Under the pieces are notes generated by a model. It saw only the letters and a list, made by a program, of their open reading frames with translations, ran no database searches and was not told where the DNA came from. Positions 6,513 through 15,175 of a stretch of 64,000 nucleotides of DNA are shown here, in pieces (position 1 is the stretch's first letter; every line of letters begins with the position of its first letter). This stretch comes from Streptomyces coelicoflavus (lineage in GTDB: Bacteria > Actinomycetota > Actinomycetes > Streptomycetales > Streptomycetaceae). The stretch lies in contig NZ_BEWB01000013.1 in assembly GCF_003112555.1 (NCBI RefSeq), positions 186,001 to 250,000 on the forward strand. Reading direction: 5' to 3'. Both the position numbers and the translations under genes were made by a program.

Positions 6513-7073
6513 ATGGCGCAGGTCAGGCCCATGCGGGCGGATGCGCGGCGTAATCGTGAGCGGTTGCTGGCGGTCGCGGCGGAGGCGTTCGCCGAGCACG
6601 GTGAGGGTGCCTCCCTGGACGACATCGCCCGGCGTGCCGGGGTGGGGGTCGGCACGCTGTACCGGCACTTCCCGACGCGGCAGGCGCTGCTGGAGGCCGC
6701 CTACCTGGAGCGCCTCGAAGCGATCGCGGCCCGCGCCGACGTGATCGCCGCCGCCCGGACGCCGGGTGCGGCGCTGGTGGCGTGGCTCGACGAGCTGGCC
6801 GTCGGGATGCTCCAGGTGCGCGGGCTGAAGGCGCTGCTCGGTACGGCCGTCACCGGCGGCGGACCCGCGTGCGGCGACTGCGTGCGCGGCGCGGCGACCC
6901 GGCTGGTGCGGGCCGCGCAGCAAGCCGGTGCGCTGCGGCCGGACGTCGAGCCGGTCGAGGTGCTGCGGCTGCTGCACGGCCTGGTGACGGCGGCGGAGGC
7001 GGCCGACGAGGTGGACGGGGCCGCCGTGCGGCGGTATCTGTCGCTGCTCATGGAGGGACTGGGGCGGGTCTAG
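6513..7073 (+). CDS. TetR-family regulator
   Basis: The 186-residue protein starts at ATG 6513 behind GAAAGG (6502-6507); an in-frame ATG at 6531 is an alternative. The N-terminal TetR helix-turn-helix (about residues 10-57) reads RRNRERLLAVAAEAFAEHG, ASLDDIARRAGVGVGTLYRHFPTRQALLEA. The C-terminal ligand domain carries GGGPACGDCVRGAATRLV, typical of a common actinobacterial TetR subgroup. It faces the TerD-family gene and has no clear partner. The ligand is unknown. Confidence 0.88.
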   Translation: MAQVRPMRADARRNRERLLAVAAEAFAEHGEGASLDDIARRAGVGVGTLYRHFPTRQALLEAAYLERLEAIAARADVIAAARTPGAALVAWLDELAVGMLQVRGLKALLGTAVTGGGPACGDCVRGAATRLVRAAQQAGALRPDVEPVEVLRLLHGLVTAAEAADEVDGAAVRRYLSLLMEGLGRV

Positions 7074-7096
7074 GGGCGCCCGCCGCCGGGCGCCCC
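7073..7096. terminator. Bidirectional terminator between convergent genes
   Basis: GGGGCGCCCG (7073-7082) pairs with CGGGCGCCCC (7087-7096), a perfect 10-bp stem with a 4-nt loop. It lies between the ends of the TetR (+) and TerD (-) genes. Confidence 0.75.
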
Positions 7097-7111
7097 GTGC
7101 GTCCCGGTCGG

Positions 7112-8338
7112 CTACAGCGCCTGCGCGGCCGGCTTCACCATGCCGCGGACCGTGCGGGACTTGACGAAGTCGCCCATGGCGGTCATCTCCCACTCGCCCG
7201 AGTACTGGCGGATCAGCTTCGCCATCATCACGCCGGTCTGCGGCTCGGCGCTGGTGAGGTCGAAGCGGACCAGCTCCTCGCCGCTCGCGGCGTCGATGAG
7301 GCGGCAGTAGGCCTTGGCGACCTCGGTGAACTTCTGGCCGGAGAACGAGTTCACCGTGAAGACCAGGCCGGACACCTCCTGCGGGAGCCGGCCGAGGTCC
7401 ACGACGATCACCTCGTCGTCGCCACCGCCCTCACCGGTCAGGTTGTCGCCGGAGTGCTTGATGGCGCCGTTGACGATCGAGAGCTTGCCGAAGTAGCAGC
7501 TGTCGATGTGGTTGCGCTGCGGACCGTAGGCGATGACGGACGCGTCCAGGTCGATGTCCTTGCCGCGGTACGCCGGCTCCCAGCCGAGGCCCATCTTCAC
7601 CTGCGAGAGCACCGGCCGGCCGCCCTTGACCAGGGAGACGGTCTGGTTCTTCTGGAGGCTGACCCGGCCCTTGTCGAGGTTGATCTTGCCGCTGCCCGGG
7701 GCGGGGGCCGGCGGAGCGGCGGGCGGGGCGGGCGGAGCGGCGGGCATCGTGGGCGCGGCGGCGGGCGGCGGCGGGGGTGTGGCCGCGTGGGACCGCTGCG
7801 GGGCCGCCGGCTGCGCCGGGGGAGCGGCCGGCGCGGGCTCCTCCACCGTGACGCCGAAGTCCGTCGCGATGCCGGCCAGGCCGTTGGCGTAGCCCTGGCC
7901 GACCGCGCGGGCCTTCCAGGCGCCGTTGCGCAGGTAGACCTCGACGATCACCAGGGCGGTCTCGGTGCCGAGCTGCGGGGGCGTGAAGGTGGCCAGTACG
8001 GAGTTGTCGTCCCCGTTGCGGATGGTGGCGGTGGGCTCGATGCCCTGGAAGGTCTGGCCGGCGGCGTCTGGGCTGGCGGTGACGACGATCTTCTCGATGC
8101 CCGGCGGGACGGCGGAGGTGTCCACCACGATCGCGTCCGGGGCCGTGCCGCCGCCGGAGCGGTAGGTCACGCCCTGGCCGGTGGGCTGGTTGTAGAAGAT
8201 GAAGTCGTCGTCGGAGCGCACCTTGCCGTCGGCGGTGAGCAGCAGGCCCGATACGTCGAGCCGCACGGGCGCGGCGACGTCCACCGTCACGCGGGCGGCG
8301 GAGAGGGGGATGTTCGAGCCGGGGGTCATAGCTGTCAT
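7112..8338 (-). CDS. Double TerD-domain (tellurium-resistance family) protein
   Basis: The 408-residue cytosolic protein has an N-terminal TerD-like half (about 1-165: GSNIPLSA, DDDFIFYNQP, FTPPQLGTETALVIVEVYLRNG). A Pro/Ala-rich linker (about 167-217) leads to a complete C-terminal TerD domain (KINLDKGRVSLQKNQTVSL, IDLDASVIAYG, SIVNGAIKHSGDNLTGEGGGDDEVIVVDL). The acidic DLDAS and GDNLTGEGGGDDE segments are the calcium-binding motifs of the family. TerD proteins belong to calcium-linked stress and chemical-defence systems, and tellurite resistance is only one read-out. Two close ATGs (8338 and 8329) are possible starts, neither with a strong SD. Confidence 0.88.
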   Translation of the reverse strand: MTAMTPGSNIPLSAARVTVDVAAPVRLDVSGLLLTADGKVRSDDDFIFYNQPTGQGVTYRSGGGTAPDAIVVDTSAVPPGIEKIVVTASPDAAGQTFQGIEPTATIRNGDDNSVLATFTPPQLGTETALVIVEVYLRNGAWKARAVGQGYANGLAGIATDFGVTVEEPAPAAPPAQPAAPQRSHAATPPPPPAAAPTMPAAPPAPPAAPPAPAPGSGKINLDKGRVSLQKNQTVSLVKGGRPVLSQVKMGLGWEPAYRGKDIDLDASVIAYGPQRNHIDSCYFGKLSIVNGAIKHSGDNLTGEGGGDDEVIVVDLGRLPQEVSGLVFTVNSFSGQKFTEVAKAYCRLIDAASGEELVRFDLTSAEPQTGVMMAKLIRQYSGEWEMTAMGDFVKSRTVRGMVKPAAQAL

Positions 8339-8425
8339 GCCGGGTGAACGAGCGAGGGCGTTTTACCGTTCCCTTACCCGGGGGCCAATCGGGTTCGCGG
8401 CCCCGAGCGCCGGGTCAGCGCCGGG

Positions 8426-8647
8426 TCAGCGGCGGTTTCGGGGGTGGTTGCGGGCCGTGCGTTCGTTGCCGTGCTTGTAGTTGCCGGTCCAGCGGGCCAT
8501 GACCAGCTGGGGGTCGCCGGACGTGACCTCTTCGAGGAAGCGGGCGGCTCGGGAGCCGTTGAGGGTGGTGGCGGGGCGGTTGTGGTGGGTGATGTGGACG
8601 GTGCCGGATGCGGTGGCGGTGTAGGCGAAGCCGTTCGGTTTGGGCAT
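8426..8647 (-). CDS. Small conserved hypothetical protein
   Basis: 73 residues starting MPKPNGFAYTATASGTVHI, with a compact predicted beta-rich first half (HITHHNRPATTLNGSRAARFLEEV) and a basic tail (GNYKHGNERTARNHPRNRR). The text is protein-like and differs from the repeat-derived frames next to it. No motif of known function is seen. The 3' end touches an 11-bp direct repeat (8406-8416 and 8417-8427). Confidence 0.6.
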   Translation of the reverse strand: MPKPNGFAYTATASGTVHITHHNRPATTLNGSRAARFLEEVTSGDPQLVMARWTGNYKHGNERTARNHPRNRR

Positions 8648-8693
8648 GGCGGGATGGTAGAAGGCGGCGGTGGGGTCAGCCCAGTGGGTTTCG

Positions 8694-8789
8694 CCCCGCC
8701 GCCCCTTCCCGTTCCCGTCCCTGGGGGCTGCGCCCCCAGACCCCGCCTTTCGGCCTGAACGGCCTCGTCCTCAAACGCCGGACGGGCTA
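8694..8789. repeat. Dispersed Streptomyces intergenic repeat element, copy A
   Basis: About 96 bp with a GGGGGCTGCGCCCCC hairpin core, ending in GGCCTCGTCCTCAAACGCCG plus GACGGGC. A copy about 90 percent identical lies in opposite orientation inside cobB (62979-63078). Elements of this kind recur between Streptomyces genes. This copy lies directly downstream of the dehydrogenase gene. Confidence 0.8.
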
Positions 8790-8794
8790 GGGAA

Positions 8795-9784
8795 TCACGG
8801 CACGACCACGATCTTGCGGCCCACGCCCGCCGCGAACTGCTCCAGGGCCTGCGGGTAGCGGTCCAGTTCGATGCGGTCGCTGATGAAGACGTCCGGGTCC
8901 AGGACGCCGTTCGCGAACAGCTCCGCCGCGCGCTCGTAGCTGTGCAGGACCGCCATCGAGCCGGTGATGGTGATCTCCTGGTTGTAGATGCGGTACGGGT
9001 CGATCTGGACGCGCGTCGCGTAGTCGGCGACGCCGAACTGGAGGAACGTGCCGGCCTTGGCGACCCGGTCCAGGCCGTCCTGGATCGCCGCCGCGTTGCC
9101 GGTGGCATCGATGACCAGGTCCCAGCCCTGGGGGCGGTCCAGCTCGTCCGGGGTCGCGGCCGAGGCCGAGACGCCGAGCCCGCGGGCCGTCTCCAGGCGG
9201 GCCGGGTTGAGGTCGACCATGTCGACGCTGGCCGCGCCGGTCCGCTTGGCCAGCTCCAGCATCATCAGGCCCATCGTGCCGGAGCCGTAGATCAGGACGT
9301 GGGCGCCGAGGCGGGACTGGAGGACGTCGTAGCCGCGGACGGCGCAGGAGAGCGGCTCGATCAGGGCCGCGTCCTGGGTGCGGACGTGCTCGGGGAGCTT
9401 CACGCAGTTCGCGACCGGCGCCACCGCGTACTGGGCCGCGCCGCCCGCCGTCGTCACGCCGATGGCCGCCCAGCGTTCGCAGAGGTTGTTGTGGCCGGTA
9501 CGGCAGTAGCGGCACTCGTAGCAGTAGAGGGAGGGGTCCACCGCGACCTGGTCGCCGACGGCCACCTCCGTGACCTGGGCGCCGACGCCGACCACGGCGC
9601 CCGCGAACTCGTGGCCCGGCACGATCGGGAGCTTGGGCGCGAACTCGCCCTGGAGGATGTGCAGGTCGGTGCCGCACAGGCCGCAGGCGGCGACCTCGAC
9701 GACGACCTCGCGGGGTCCTGGCGTCGGGTCGGGGACCTCGGTGACGACGGCGCGGCCCACGGACTCGATGACGGCGGCCTTCAT
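8795..9784 (-). CDS. Zinc-dependent alcohol/polyol dehydrogenase (MDR family)
   Basis: 329 residues. The catalytic zinc site (GLCGTDLHI, VPGHEFAG), the four-cysteine structural zinc site (YCYECRYCRTGHNNLC) and the NAD fold (VLIYGSGTMGLMMLELAK) are complete. The start overlaps the stop of the upstream permease (ATGA), so it is the fourth gene of the binding protein-permease-permease-dehydrogenase operon. That context suggests it oxidises the imported polyol or sugar, like sorbitol dehydrogenases beside Smo/Mtl-type importers. The substrate is not readable from sequence. Confidence 0.9.
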   Translation of the reverse strand: MKAAVIESVGRAVVTEVPDPTPGPREVVVEVAACGLCGTDLHILQGEFAPKLPIVPGHEFAGAVVGVGAQVTEVAVGDQVAVDPSLYCYECRYCRTGHNNLCERWAAIGVTTAGGAAQYAVAPVANCVKLPEHVRTQDAALIEPLSCAVRGYDVLQSRLGAHVLIYGSGTMGLMMLELAKRTGAASVDMVDLNPARLETARGLGVSASAATPDELDRPQGWDLVIDATGNAAAIQDGLDRVAKAGTFLQFGVADYATRVQIDPYRIYNQEITITGSMAVLHSYERAAELFANGVLDPDVFISDRIELDRYPQALEQFAAGVGRKIVVVP

Positions 9785-10656
9785 TTCACGGCTCCCAACG
9801 ACAGGCCCTGGACCAGTTTGTCCTGGGCGGCGAACCCCGCGGCGAGCACCGGCAGGGAGATGACGAGCGACGCGGCGCACACCTTGGCCAGGAAGAGGCC
9901 CTGGCTGGTGATGAAGCCGGTCAGGAAGACGGGGGCGGTCTCGGCGACCACGCCCGTCAGCACCCGGGCGAAGAGCAGTTCGTTCCAGCTGAAGATGAAG
10001 CAGATCAGGGACGTGGCGGCGATGCCCGGGAGGGCGATGGGGGCCACGACCCGGACCAGGATCGTGGGCAGTTTCGCGCCGTCCACCCGGGCCGCCTCGA
10101 TGATCGCGACCGGGACCTCGGCCAGGAAGGACTGCATCATCCAGACCGCGATCGGCAGGTTCATCGACGTGTAGAGGATGACCAGCAGCCAGATGTTGTC
10201 CAGCATGTCGGTGTTCTTGGCGAAGAGGTAGATCGGCAGCAGGCCCGCCACCACCGGCAGCATCTTGGTGGAGAGGAAGAAGAACAGGACGTCCGTCCAC
10301 TTCTTCACCGGGCGGATGGACAGGGCGTAGGCGGCGGGGAGGGCCAGGACCAGCACGAAGAGGGTCGAGGCGATCGACGCCACCGCCGAGTTGATCAGCG
10401 CCGGCCAGGGACTGGCACCGCCGCCCGCGCCGAAGAACTCGCGGTAGCCGTCCAGGGTGAGGGAGGCGGCGAAGGACGGCGGGTTGGTGGCGGCGTCCGC
10501 CTCCGAGTGGAAGGAGGTCAGCGCCATCCAGGCGATGGGCAGGAAGAAGACGATGCCCACCAGCCAGGCCACCAGGCCCAGGCCGGCGCCGGCCCTGCGG
10601 CGGGCGGGTGCGGGCTTGGCGTCGGTGACGACGGGGCGTACGGCGGTGGCGCTCAT
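9781..10656 (-). CDS. ABC sugar/polyol importer permease (MalG-type)
   Basis: 291 residues with about six membrane helices. The ATPase-docking loop reads EAARVDGAKLPTILVRVVAPIALPG, the EAA motif of the MalG family. It overlaps both neighbours by 4 nt (ATGA). Wording such as FFFLSTKMLPVVAGLLPIY and SWNELLFA resembles polyol (sorbitol/mannitol) importers. No ATPase is encoded in the operon; Streptomyces MalFG systems usually share MsiK. Confidence 0.9.
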   Translation of the reverse strand: MSATAVRPVVTDAKPAPARRRAGAGLGLVAWLVGIVFFLPIAWMALTSFHSEADAATNPPSFAASLTLDGYREFFGAGGGASPWPALINSAVASIASTLFVLVLALPAAYALSIRPVKKWTDVLFFFLSTKMLPVVAGLLPIYLFAKNTDMLDNIWLLVILYTSMNLPIAVWMMQSFLAEVPVAIIEAARVDGAKLPTILVRVVAPIALPGIAATSLICFIFSWNELLFARVLTGVVAETAPVFLTGFITSQGLFLAKVCAASLVISLPVLAAGFAAQDKLVQGLSLGAVK

Positions 10657-11597
10657 GCGCGGCCGACCTCCTCGCGGAACAGGGACGACACCACGCGCAG
10701 CGCGAAGGTCGCGATGATGATCGAGCCGATGACGACCAGGACGCCCGCGGCCGAGGCGAGGCCGTTCTCGTGGGCCTGGTAGAAGCTCTGGTAGACGGTG
10801 TAGGGCAGGTTGGCGGTGCCCAGGCCGCCGGAGGTGATGGTGAAGACGGCGTCGAAGTTCTGGACGATGTAGATCGAGCCGAGCAGGGCGCCGAGTTCGA
10901 GGTAGCGGCGCAGGTGGGGCAGGGTGAGGTGGACGAAGATCTGCCAGTCGCCCGCGCCGTCCACCCGGGCGGCCTCGATCTGCTGCTGGTCCCGGCTCTG
11001 CAGTCCGGCCAGCAGGATGAGCATCATGAACGGCGTCCACTGCCACACCAGTGAGGCCTCGACCGCGAGCAGCGGGGTGTTGGAGATCCAGTCCGGCTGC
11101 GGTCCGCCGACGTAGTGCAACAGGCCGTTGAGCAGGCCGTACTCGGGGTTGTACAGGACGTGCTTCCAGAGCAGCGCCGCCGCCACCGGGACCACGAGGA
11201 ACGGGGCGATCAGGAGAGTGCGGACCACGCCGCGGCCCTTGAACTTCCGGTCCAGGAGCAGGGCGAGGGCCAGGCCGAGGACCAGGCTGGCCAGGACGAC
11301 GGCCACGGTCAGCAGGATCGTCGTCCACACCGACTTGCGCAGGGCGGGGTCGCCGAGGACGTCGCCGTAGTTGGCGAAGCCGGTGAAGCTGCGGGCGTCC
11401 GGGTAGAGGGCGTTCCAGTCGAAGAAGGAGATCACCAGGGTTGCCACGAAGGGCAGTTGGGTGACCACGATCATGAAGATCAGGGCGGGGAGGAGGGGGG
11501 CCCGGGTGGCCCAGGCGCGCAGCCGGCCGGACGGCGGGCGGACGGTGGGGCGTGTGTGTTCGGGTGCGGCCGAGGGGGCCGTGGTCGTGGCGGTCAT
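10653..11597 (-). CDS. ABC sugar/polyol importer permease (MalF-type)
   Basis: 314 residues, six predicted membrane helices after a Pro-rich cytosolic start. The EAA loop reads EAARVDGAGDWQIFVHLTLPHLRRY. It pairs with the MalG-type permease that follows and overlaps the binding-protein gene by 4 nt, so the three are translated from one mRNA. Confidence 0.9.
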   Translation of the reverse strand: MTATTTAPSAAPEHTRPTVRPPSGRLRAWATRAPLLPALIFMIVVTQLPFVATLVISFFDWNALYPDARSFTGFANYGDVLGDPALRKSVWTTILLTVAVVLASLVLGLALALLLDRKFKGRGVVRTLLIAPFLVVPVAAALLWKHVLYNPEYGLLNGLLHYVGGPQPDWISNTPLLAVEASLVWQWTPFMMLILLAGLQSRDQQQIEAARVDGAGDWQIFVHLTLPHLRRYLELGALLGSIYIVQNFDAVFTITSGGLGTANLPYTVYQSFYQAHENGLASAAGVLVVIGSIIIATFALRVVSSLFREEVGRA

Positions 11598-12964
11598 CGT
11601 CCCTCGTACTCCTCGGAGATCTGCTCGGCGAGCTGCTGGGACTTCTTCAGGGCCTCCTCGACGGACTGGCGTCCGGCGATGGCCGCGCTGATCTCCTGGG
11701 AGACCTTGGTGCCGAGGTCGGTGAACTCGGGGATGCCGACGAACTGGATGCCGGGTGCCGGGCGGGGTTGCAGGCCGGGGTCCTTGGGCTTGGCCCCCTC
11801 GATGGCCTTCCTGGTCATCTCCTGGAAGGCGGCGGCCTCCTTGACGTAGGCCGGGTTCTCGTACGTCGAGGCGCGCTTGCCGGCCGGGACGTTGGACCAG
11901 CCGATCTCGTCGCCGACCAGCTGCTCGTACTCCTTGCTGGACGCCCAGGAGACGAACTTCCAGGCCTTGTCGGCGTTGCGGGACGCCTTCTGGATGCCCC
12001 AGGCCCAGGTGTAGAGCCAGCCGGCGGAGTCCGTCTTCTCCACCGGCGCCGGCGCGTAGCCGATCTTTCCCTTGACCGGGGAGTCGGCGGCGTCCAGGGA
12101 GCCGGCCGCGGAGGTGGCGTCGTACCACATGGCGACCTTGCCCTGCGTCATGTTGTTCAGGCACTCGGCGAAGCCGGACTGGGCGGCGCCGGACTCGCCG
12201 TGCTCGCGGACGAGGTCGACGTAGAACTTGGTGGCCTTCTCCCACTCGGGGGAGTCGAGCCGGGCCTGCCAGTCCTGGTCGAACCAGGTGCCGCCGAAGG
12301 TGTTCACGACCGTCGTCAGGGGCGCCATGATCTCGCCCCAGCCGGGCAGTCCGCGCAGGCAGATGCCCTTCATGCCGGGCTCGGCCCCGTCGAGTTTCTC
12401 GGCGAAGCCGGCCACCTGGGTCCAGGTGGGATGCTCGGGCATCTTCAGACCCGCCTCGGCGAACAGGTCCTTGCGGTACATCAGGAAGGACGACTCGCCG
12501 TAGAAGGGCTGCCCGTAGAGCTTGCCGTCGTCGCCGGTCAGGGACTCGCGCATCGGACCGAGGATGTCCTCCTCGTCGTAGCCCGGATCCTTCGCGACGT
12601 AGGTGTTCATCTCGTGCAGCCAGTCGTTGCGGGCGTAGATCGGTATCTCGTAGTTGGAGAGGGTGGCGACGTCGTACTGGCCGGCCTGGTTGGCGAAGTC
12701 CTGGCTGATCTTGTCGCGGACGTCGTTCTCCGGCAGGACGGTGAAGTTCACCTTGATGCCGGTGTCCTTCGTGAAGTGGTCCGCGGTGAGCTTCTGCAAC
12801 TCGACCATCTGCGGGTTGTTCACCATCAGGACGTTGATGGCGTTGCCGCCGGATCCGGCGCCGCCCGCCCCGACCCAGCAGCCGGTGAGCAGCGGGGCGA
12901 GCAGCGTCCCTGCGGCGGCCATGGCGAGTGTGACTCGTGGCCTCCGTCGGCTCTGGGTTGGCAT
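11594..12964 (-). CDS. ABC importer solute-binding lipoprotein
   Basis: 456 residues. The signal peptide has a basic start (SRRRPR), a hydrophobic core and lipobox LLTGC with the lipid-modified cysteine at residue 29, so the protein is anchored outside the membrane. The mature part is a family 1 extracellular binding protein (INVLMVNNPQMVELQKL, AMWYDATSAAG, GWLYTWAWGIQKAS). ATG 12964 follows AGGAG; an upstream in-frame ATG lacks this. It is the first structural gene after the DeoR gene, with a 111-bp gap. Two TATGGGG repeats 10 bp apart (12981-12997) lie just upstream of the SD and could be an operator. Confidence 0.9.
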   Translation of the reverse strand: MPTQSRRRPRVTLAMAAAGTLLAPLLTGCWVGAGGAGSGGNAINVLMVNNPQMVELQKLTADHFTKDTGIKVNFTVLPENDVRDKISQDFANQAGQYDVATLSNYEIPIYARNDWLHEMNTYVAKDPGYDEEDILGPMRESLTGDDGKLYGQPFYGESSFLMYRKDLFAEAGLKMPEHPTWTQVAGFAEKLDGAEPGMKGICLRGLPGWGEIMAPLTTVVNTFGGTWFDQDWQARLDSPEWEKATKFYVDLVREHGESGAAQSGFAECLNNMTQGKVAMWYDATSAAGSLDAADSPVKGKIGYAPAPVEKTDSAGWLYTWAWGIQKASRNADKAWKFVSWASSKEYEQLVGDEIGWSNVPAGKRASTYENPAYVKEAAAFQEMTRKAIEGAKPKDPGLQPRPAPGIQFVGIPEFTDLGTKVSQEISAAIAGRQSVEEALKKSQQLAEQISEEYEGR

Positions 12965-13075
12965 GGATCGCTCCTGAACATATGGGGAGGTATGGGGCAT
13001 GGTTGGGTGTGGAAGTGTCCGACGGGGAGGGGGTGTGGGCGGGGGTGCGGTGCGGGGAGCGGGTGCGACCGGTGG

Positions 13076-13852
13076 TCAGACGCGGATGACCTGCGGCCCG
13101 AGCAGGGAGTAGCGGTGGGCCTCGGCCGTGGGCAGCAGCGTGCTGGTGACGATGGCCTCCAGGGTGCCGACCTCCGCGAACCGGCAGAAGCTCACCGCCC
13201 CGAACTTGGTGTGCGCGCCGGCGAACACCGTGCGGCGGGCCGCCCGGACGGCCTGCGCCTTGACCTCGCTGACGGCGGGGTCGGGGGTGGTGAGACCGTG
13301 CTCGCGGGAGATGCCGTTGGCGCCGATGTACGCCAGGTCGACGACGAAGCCGGCCAGCATCTTCGTCGTCCAGTGGTCGACGGTGGCCAGGGTGCCCGAG
13401 CGGACCCGGCCGCCGAGCAGCAGGACGGAGGTGTCGCCCGCCTCGGCCAGCGCGCCGGCCACCGGCAGGGACGCGGTGACCACGGTCAGCGGCCGGTCGC
13501 GGGGCAGGGCCTCGGCGATGAGCTGGGGGGTGAAGCCCTCGTCGATGAAGACCGTCTCCGCGTCGCCGAGCAGTTCCGCGGCGGCGGAGGCGATCCGGCG
13601 CTTCTCGGGCACGTGGCTGGTGGCACGGAAGGCGAGCGTGGTCTCGAAGCCGGCGCTCTCCACCGGATAGGCGCCGCCGTGGGTGCGGCGGACCAGGCCG
13701 TGGTCCTCCAGGGCGCGCAGGTCCCGTCGTACGGTCTCCTTGGCGACGCCCAGTTCGGCGGCGAGTGCGGTGACGTCGACCGAGCCGGTGGCGCGGGCGA
13801 CCCGCACGATCTCGTGCCGGCGTTCTTCCGTCGTCCTTGTCCCCGTGCTCAT
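13076..13852 (-). CDS. DeoR-family sugar-operon repressor
   Basis: 258 residues. The N-terminal DeoR helix-turn-helix (about residues 8-60) reads RRHEIVRVARATGSVDVTALAAELGVAKETVRRDLRALEDHGLVRRTHGGA. The C-terminal DeoRC sugar-phosphate sensor domain includes VFIDEGFTPQLIAEAL, GGRVRSGTLATVDHW and YIGANGIS. It precedes the importer-dehydrogenase operon on the same strand and most likely represses it. AAACGGGCA-type motifs recur in its upstream region (13877-13890, 13970-13995) and may be autoregulatory. Confidence 0.9.
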   Translation of the reverse strand: MSTGTRTTEERRHEIVRVARATGSVDVTALAAELGVAKETVRRDLRALEDHGLVRRTHGGAYPVESAGFETTLAFRATSHVPEKRRIASAAAELLGDAETVFIDEGFTPQLIAEALPRDRPLTVVTASLPVAGALAEAGDTSVLLLGGRVRSGTLATVDHWTTKMLAGFVVDLAYIGANGISREHGLTTPDPAVSEVKAQAVRAARRTVFAGAHTKFGAVSFCRFAEVGTLEAIVTSTLLPTAEAHRYSLLGPQVIRV

Positions 13853-14074
13853 GCGGAACACCTGCCTCACCGCCTCGTCGCCGTGTGGTTGCCCGTTTCG
13901 GGCCCGCGTGGCCCTTGGGGAGAGTTCTACAGGCGTCCTGCGGCACTGACCAGGCCTGTTGCGGATCCGATACTGCCCGGTTGTGCCCGTTTGCGGCGCC
14001 GGGTGCCCGTCGCGGACCTGGGGCGCAGTGCTAAGCGGGGTGAGAACGGGCGGTCCGGATGCCCGCATGCCGAA

Positions 14075-14103
14075 GCGGACGGGCCCGTTCGGTGCCCGTC
14101 CGC
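14075..14103 (-). terminator. Hairpin terminator after udh
   Basis: GCGGACGGGC (14075-14084) and GCCCGTCCGC (14094-14103) form a perfect 10-bp stem with a 9-nt loop, 34 bp past the udh stop codon. Confidence 0.7.
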
Positions 14104-14136
14104 CTCTTCGGGGGGTGGTGTGAGGTCTACTTCCGG

Positions 14137-14946
14137 TCAGTACGGCCAGATCGGGGGGTCGGTCACGAAGGGGCCGCCGAGGCACGCGTGCGCCGGGTTG
14201 CCGGGGTCGAGTTCTCCCTGCTCGGCGACGAGCTTCTCGGCGTACGGCTCGGAGTCGTCCTGCGGCTCGTAACCGAGCGCCCGCGCGGAGGTGAGGTCCC
14301 ACCACAGGCGGGTGTTGGCGGAGGAGCCGTGGACGACGGTGTGCCCGACGTTCTCGGCGGTGAGGGCCGCGTGGAAGAGGCGGGCGCCGTCCGCGGGGCT
14401 CATCCACACCGACAGCATGCGCACGCTGGTCGGCTCCGGGAAGCAGGAGCCGATGCGGACGGAGACGGTCTCGATGCCGTGCTTGTCCCAGTAGAGCTGG
14501 GCCAGGTCCTCGCCGAAGCACTTGGACAGGCCGTAGAAGGTGTCCGGGCGGCGCGGCGTGTCGATCGGGATGAGGGGGTCGTCGCCCCGCGGGCGCGGCG
14601 TGTAGCCGACGGCGTGGTTGGAGGAGGCGAAGACGATGCGGCCGACGCCCTCCTCGCGGGCGGCCTCGTACAGGTTGTACGTGCCCTCGATGTTCGCCGC
14701 GAGGATCTTCTCGAAGGAGGCTTCCAGGGAGATGCCCGCGAGGTGGATGATCGCGTCGACGCCCCGGACCGCCTCGCGCAGGGCGTCGCGGTCGGCGAGG
14801 TCGGCGACGACCGCGTCCGGCTCGCCCTCGACCGGGCGCAGGTCGAGCAGGCGCAGCGCGTAGCCGTGGTCGGGGAGCAGTGCCCGCATCAGGGTGCCGA
14901 GGCCGCCGGCGGCGCCGGTGAGCAGGACGGTGCGGGGAGCGGGCAT
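14137..14946 (-). CDS. udh: Uronate dehydrogenase
   Basis: 269 residues, an NAD-dependent extended short-chain dehydrogenase. Segments match known uronate dehydrogenases: LLTGAAGGLGTLMR (NAD motif), HLAGISLEASFEKILAANIEGTYNLYEAA, IVFASSNHAVGYTPR, the catalytic Y-x3-K in TFYGLSKCFGEDLA, and VRIGSCFPEPTSVRMLSVW. The enzyme oxidises galacturonate or glucuronate to the aldarolactone. Opposite it, 229 bp away, is kdgD of the same oxidative pathway, so they are probably co-regulated from the shared upstream region. Pectin-degrading enzymes are encoded further on. Confidence 0.88.
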   Translation of the reverse strand: MPAPRTVLLTGAAGGLGTLMRALLPDHGYALRLLDLRPVEGEPDAVVADLADRDALREAVRGVDAIIHLAGISLEASFEKILAANIEGTYNLYEAAREEGVGRIVFASSNHAVGYTPRPRGDDPLIPIDTPRRPDTFYGLSKCFGEDLAQLYWDKHGIETVSVRIGSCFPEPTSVRMLSVWMSPADGARLFHAALTAENVGHTVVHGSSANTRLWWDLTSARALGYEPQDDSEPYAEKLVAEQGELDPGNPAHACLGGPFVTDPPIWPY

Positions 14947-15175
14947 CCTCGGGACTCCTAGGTCTCCTGAAGCGGCGGCAGTCGTACGAATGCGTGCCTC
15001 GTGTTCATATGCGTGGACACGCTAAGGAGTGGACGGTCACCAGTCAAGGGGGCCCTGCTTGACGGTGCCCACAGGTCGGCTTAGCGTGGTCGCGTTCAGA
15101 AATGTAGACGTAGGTCATGAATATGATGACGATGACGCCCGTGAATCGACCCTGCACATGGAATGGGGAGCTCCC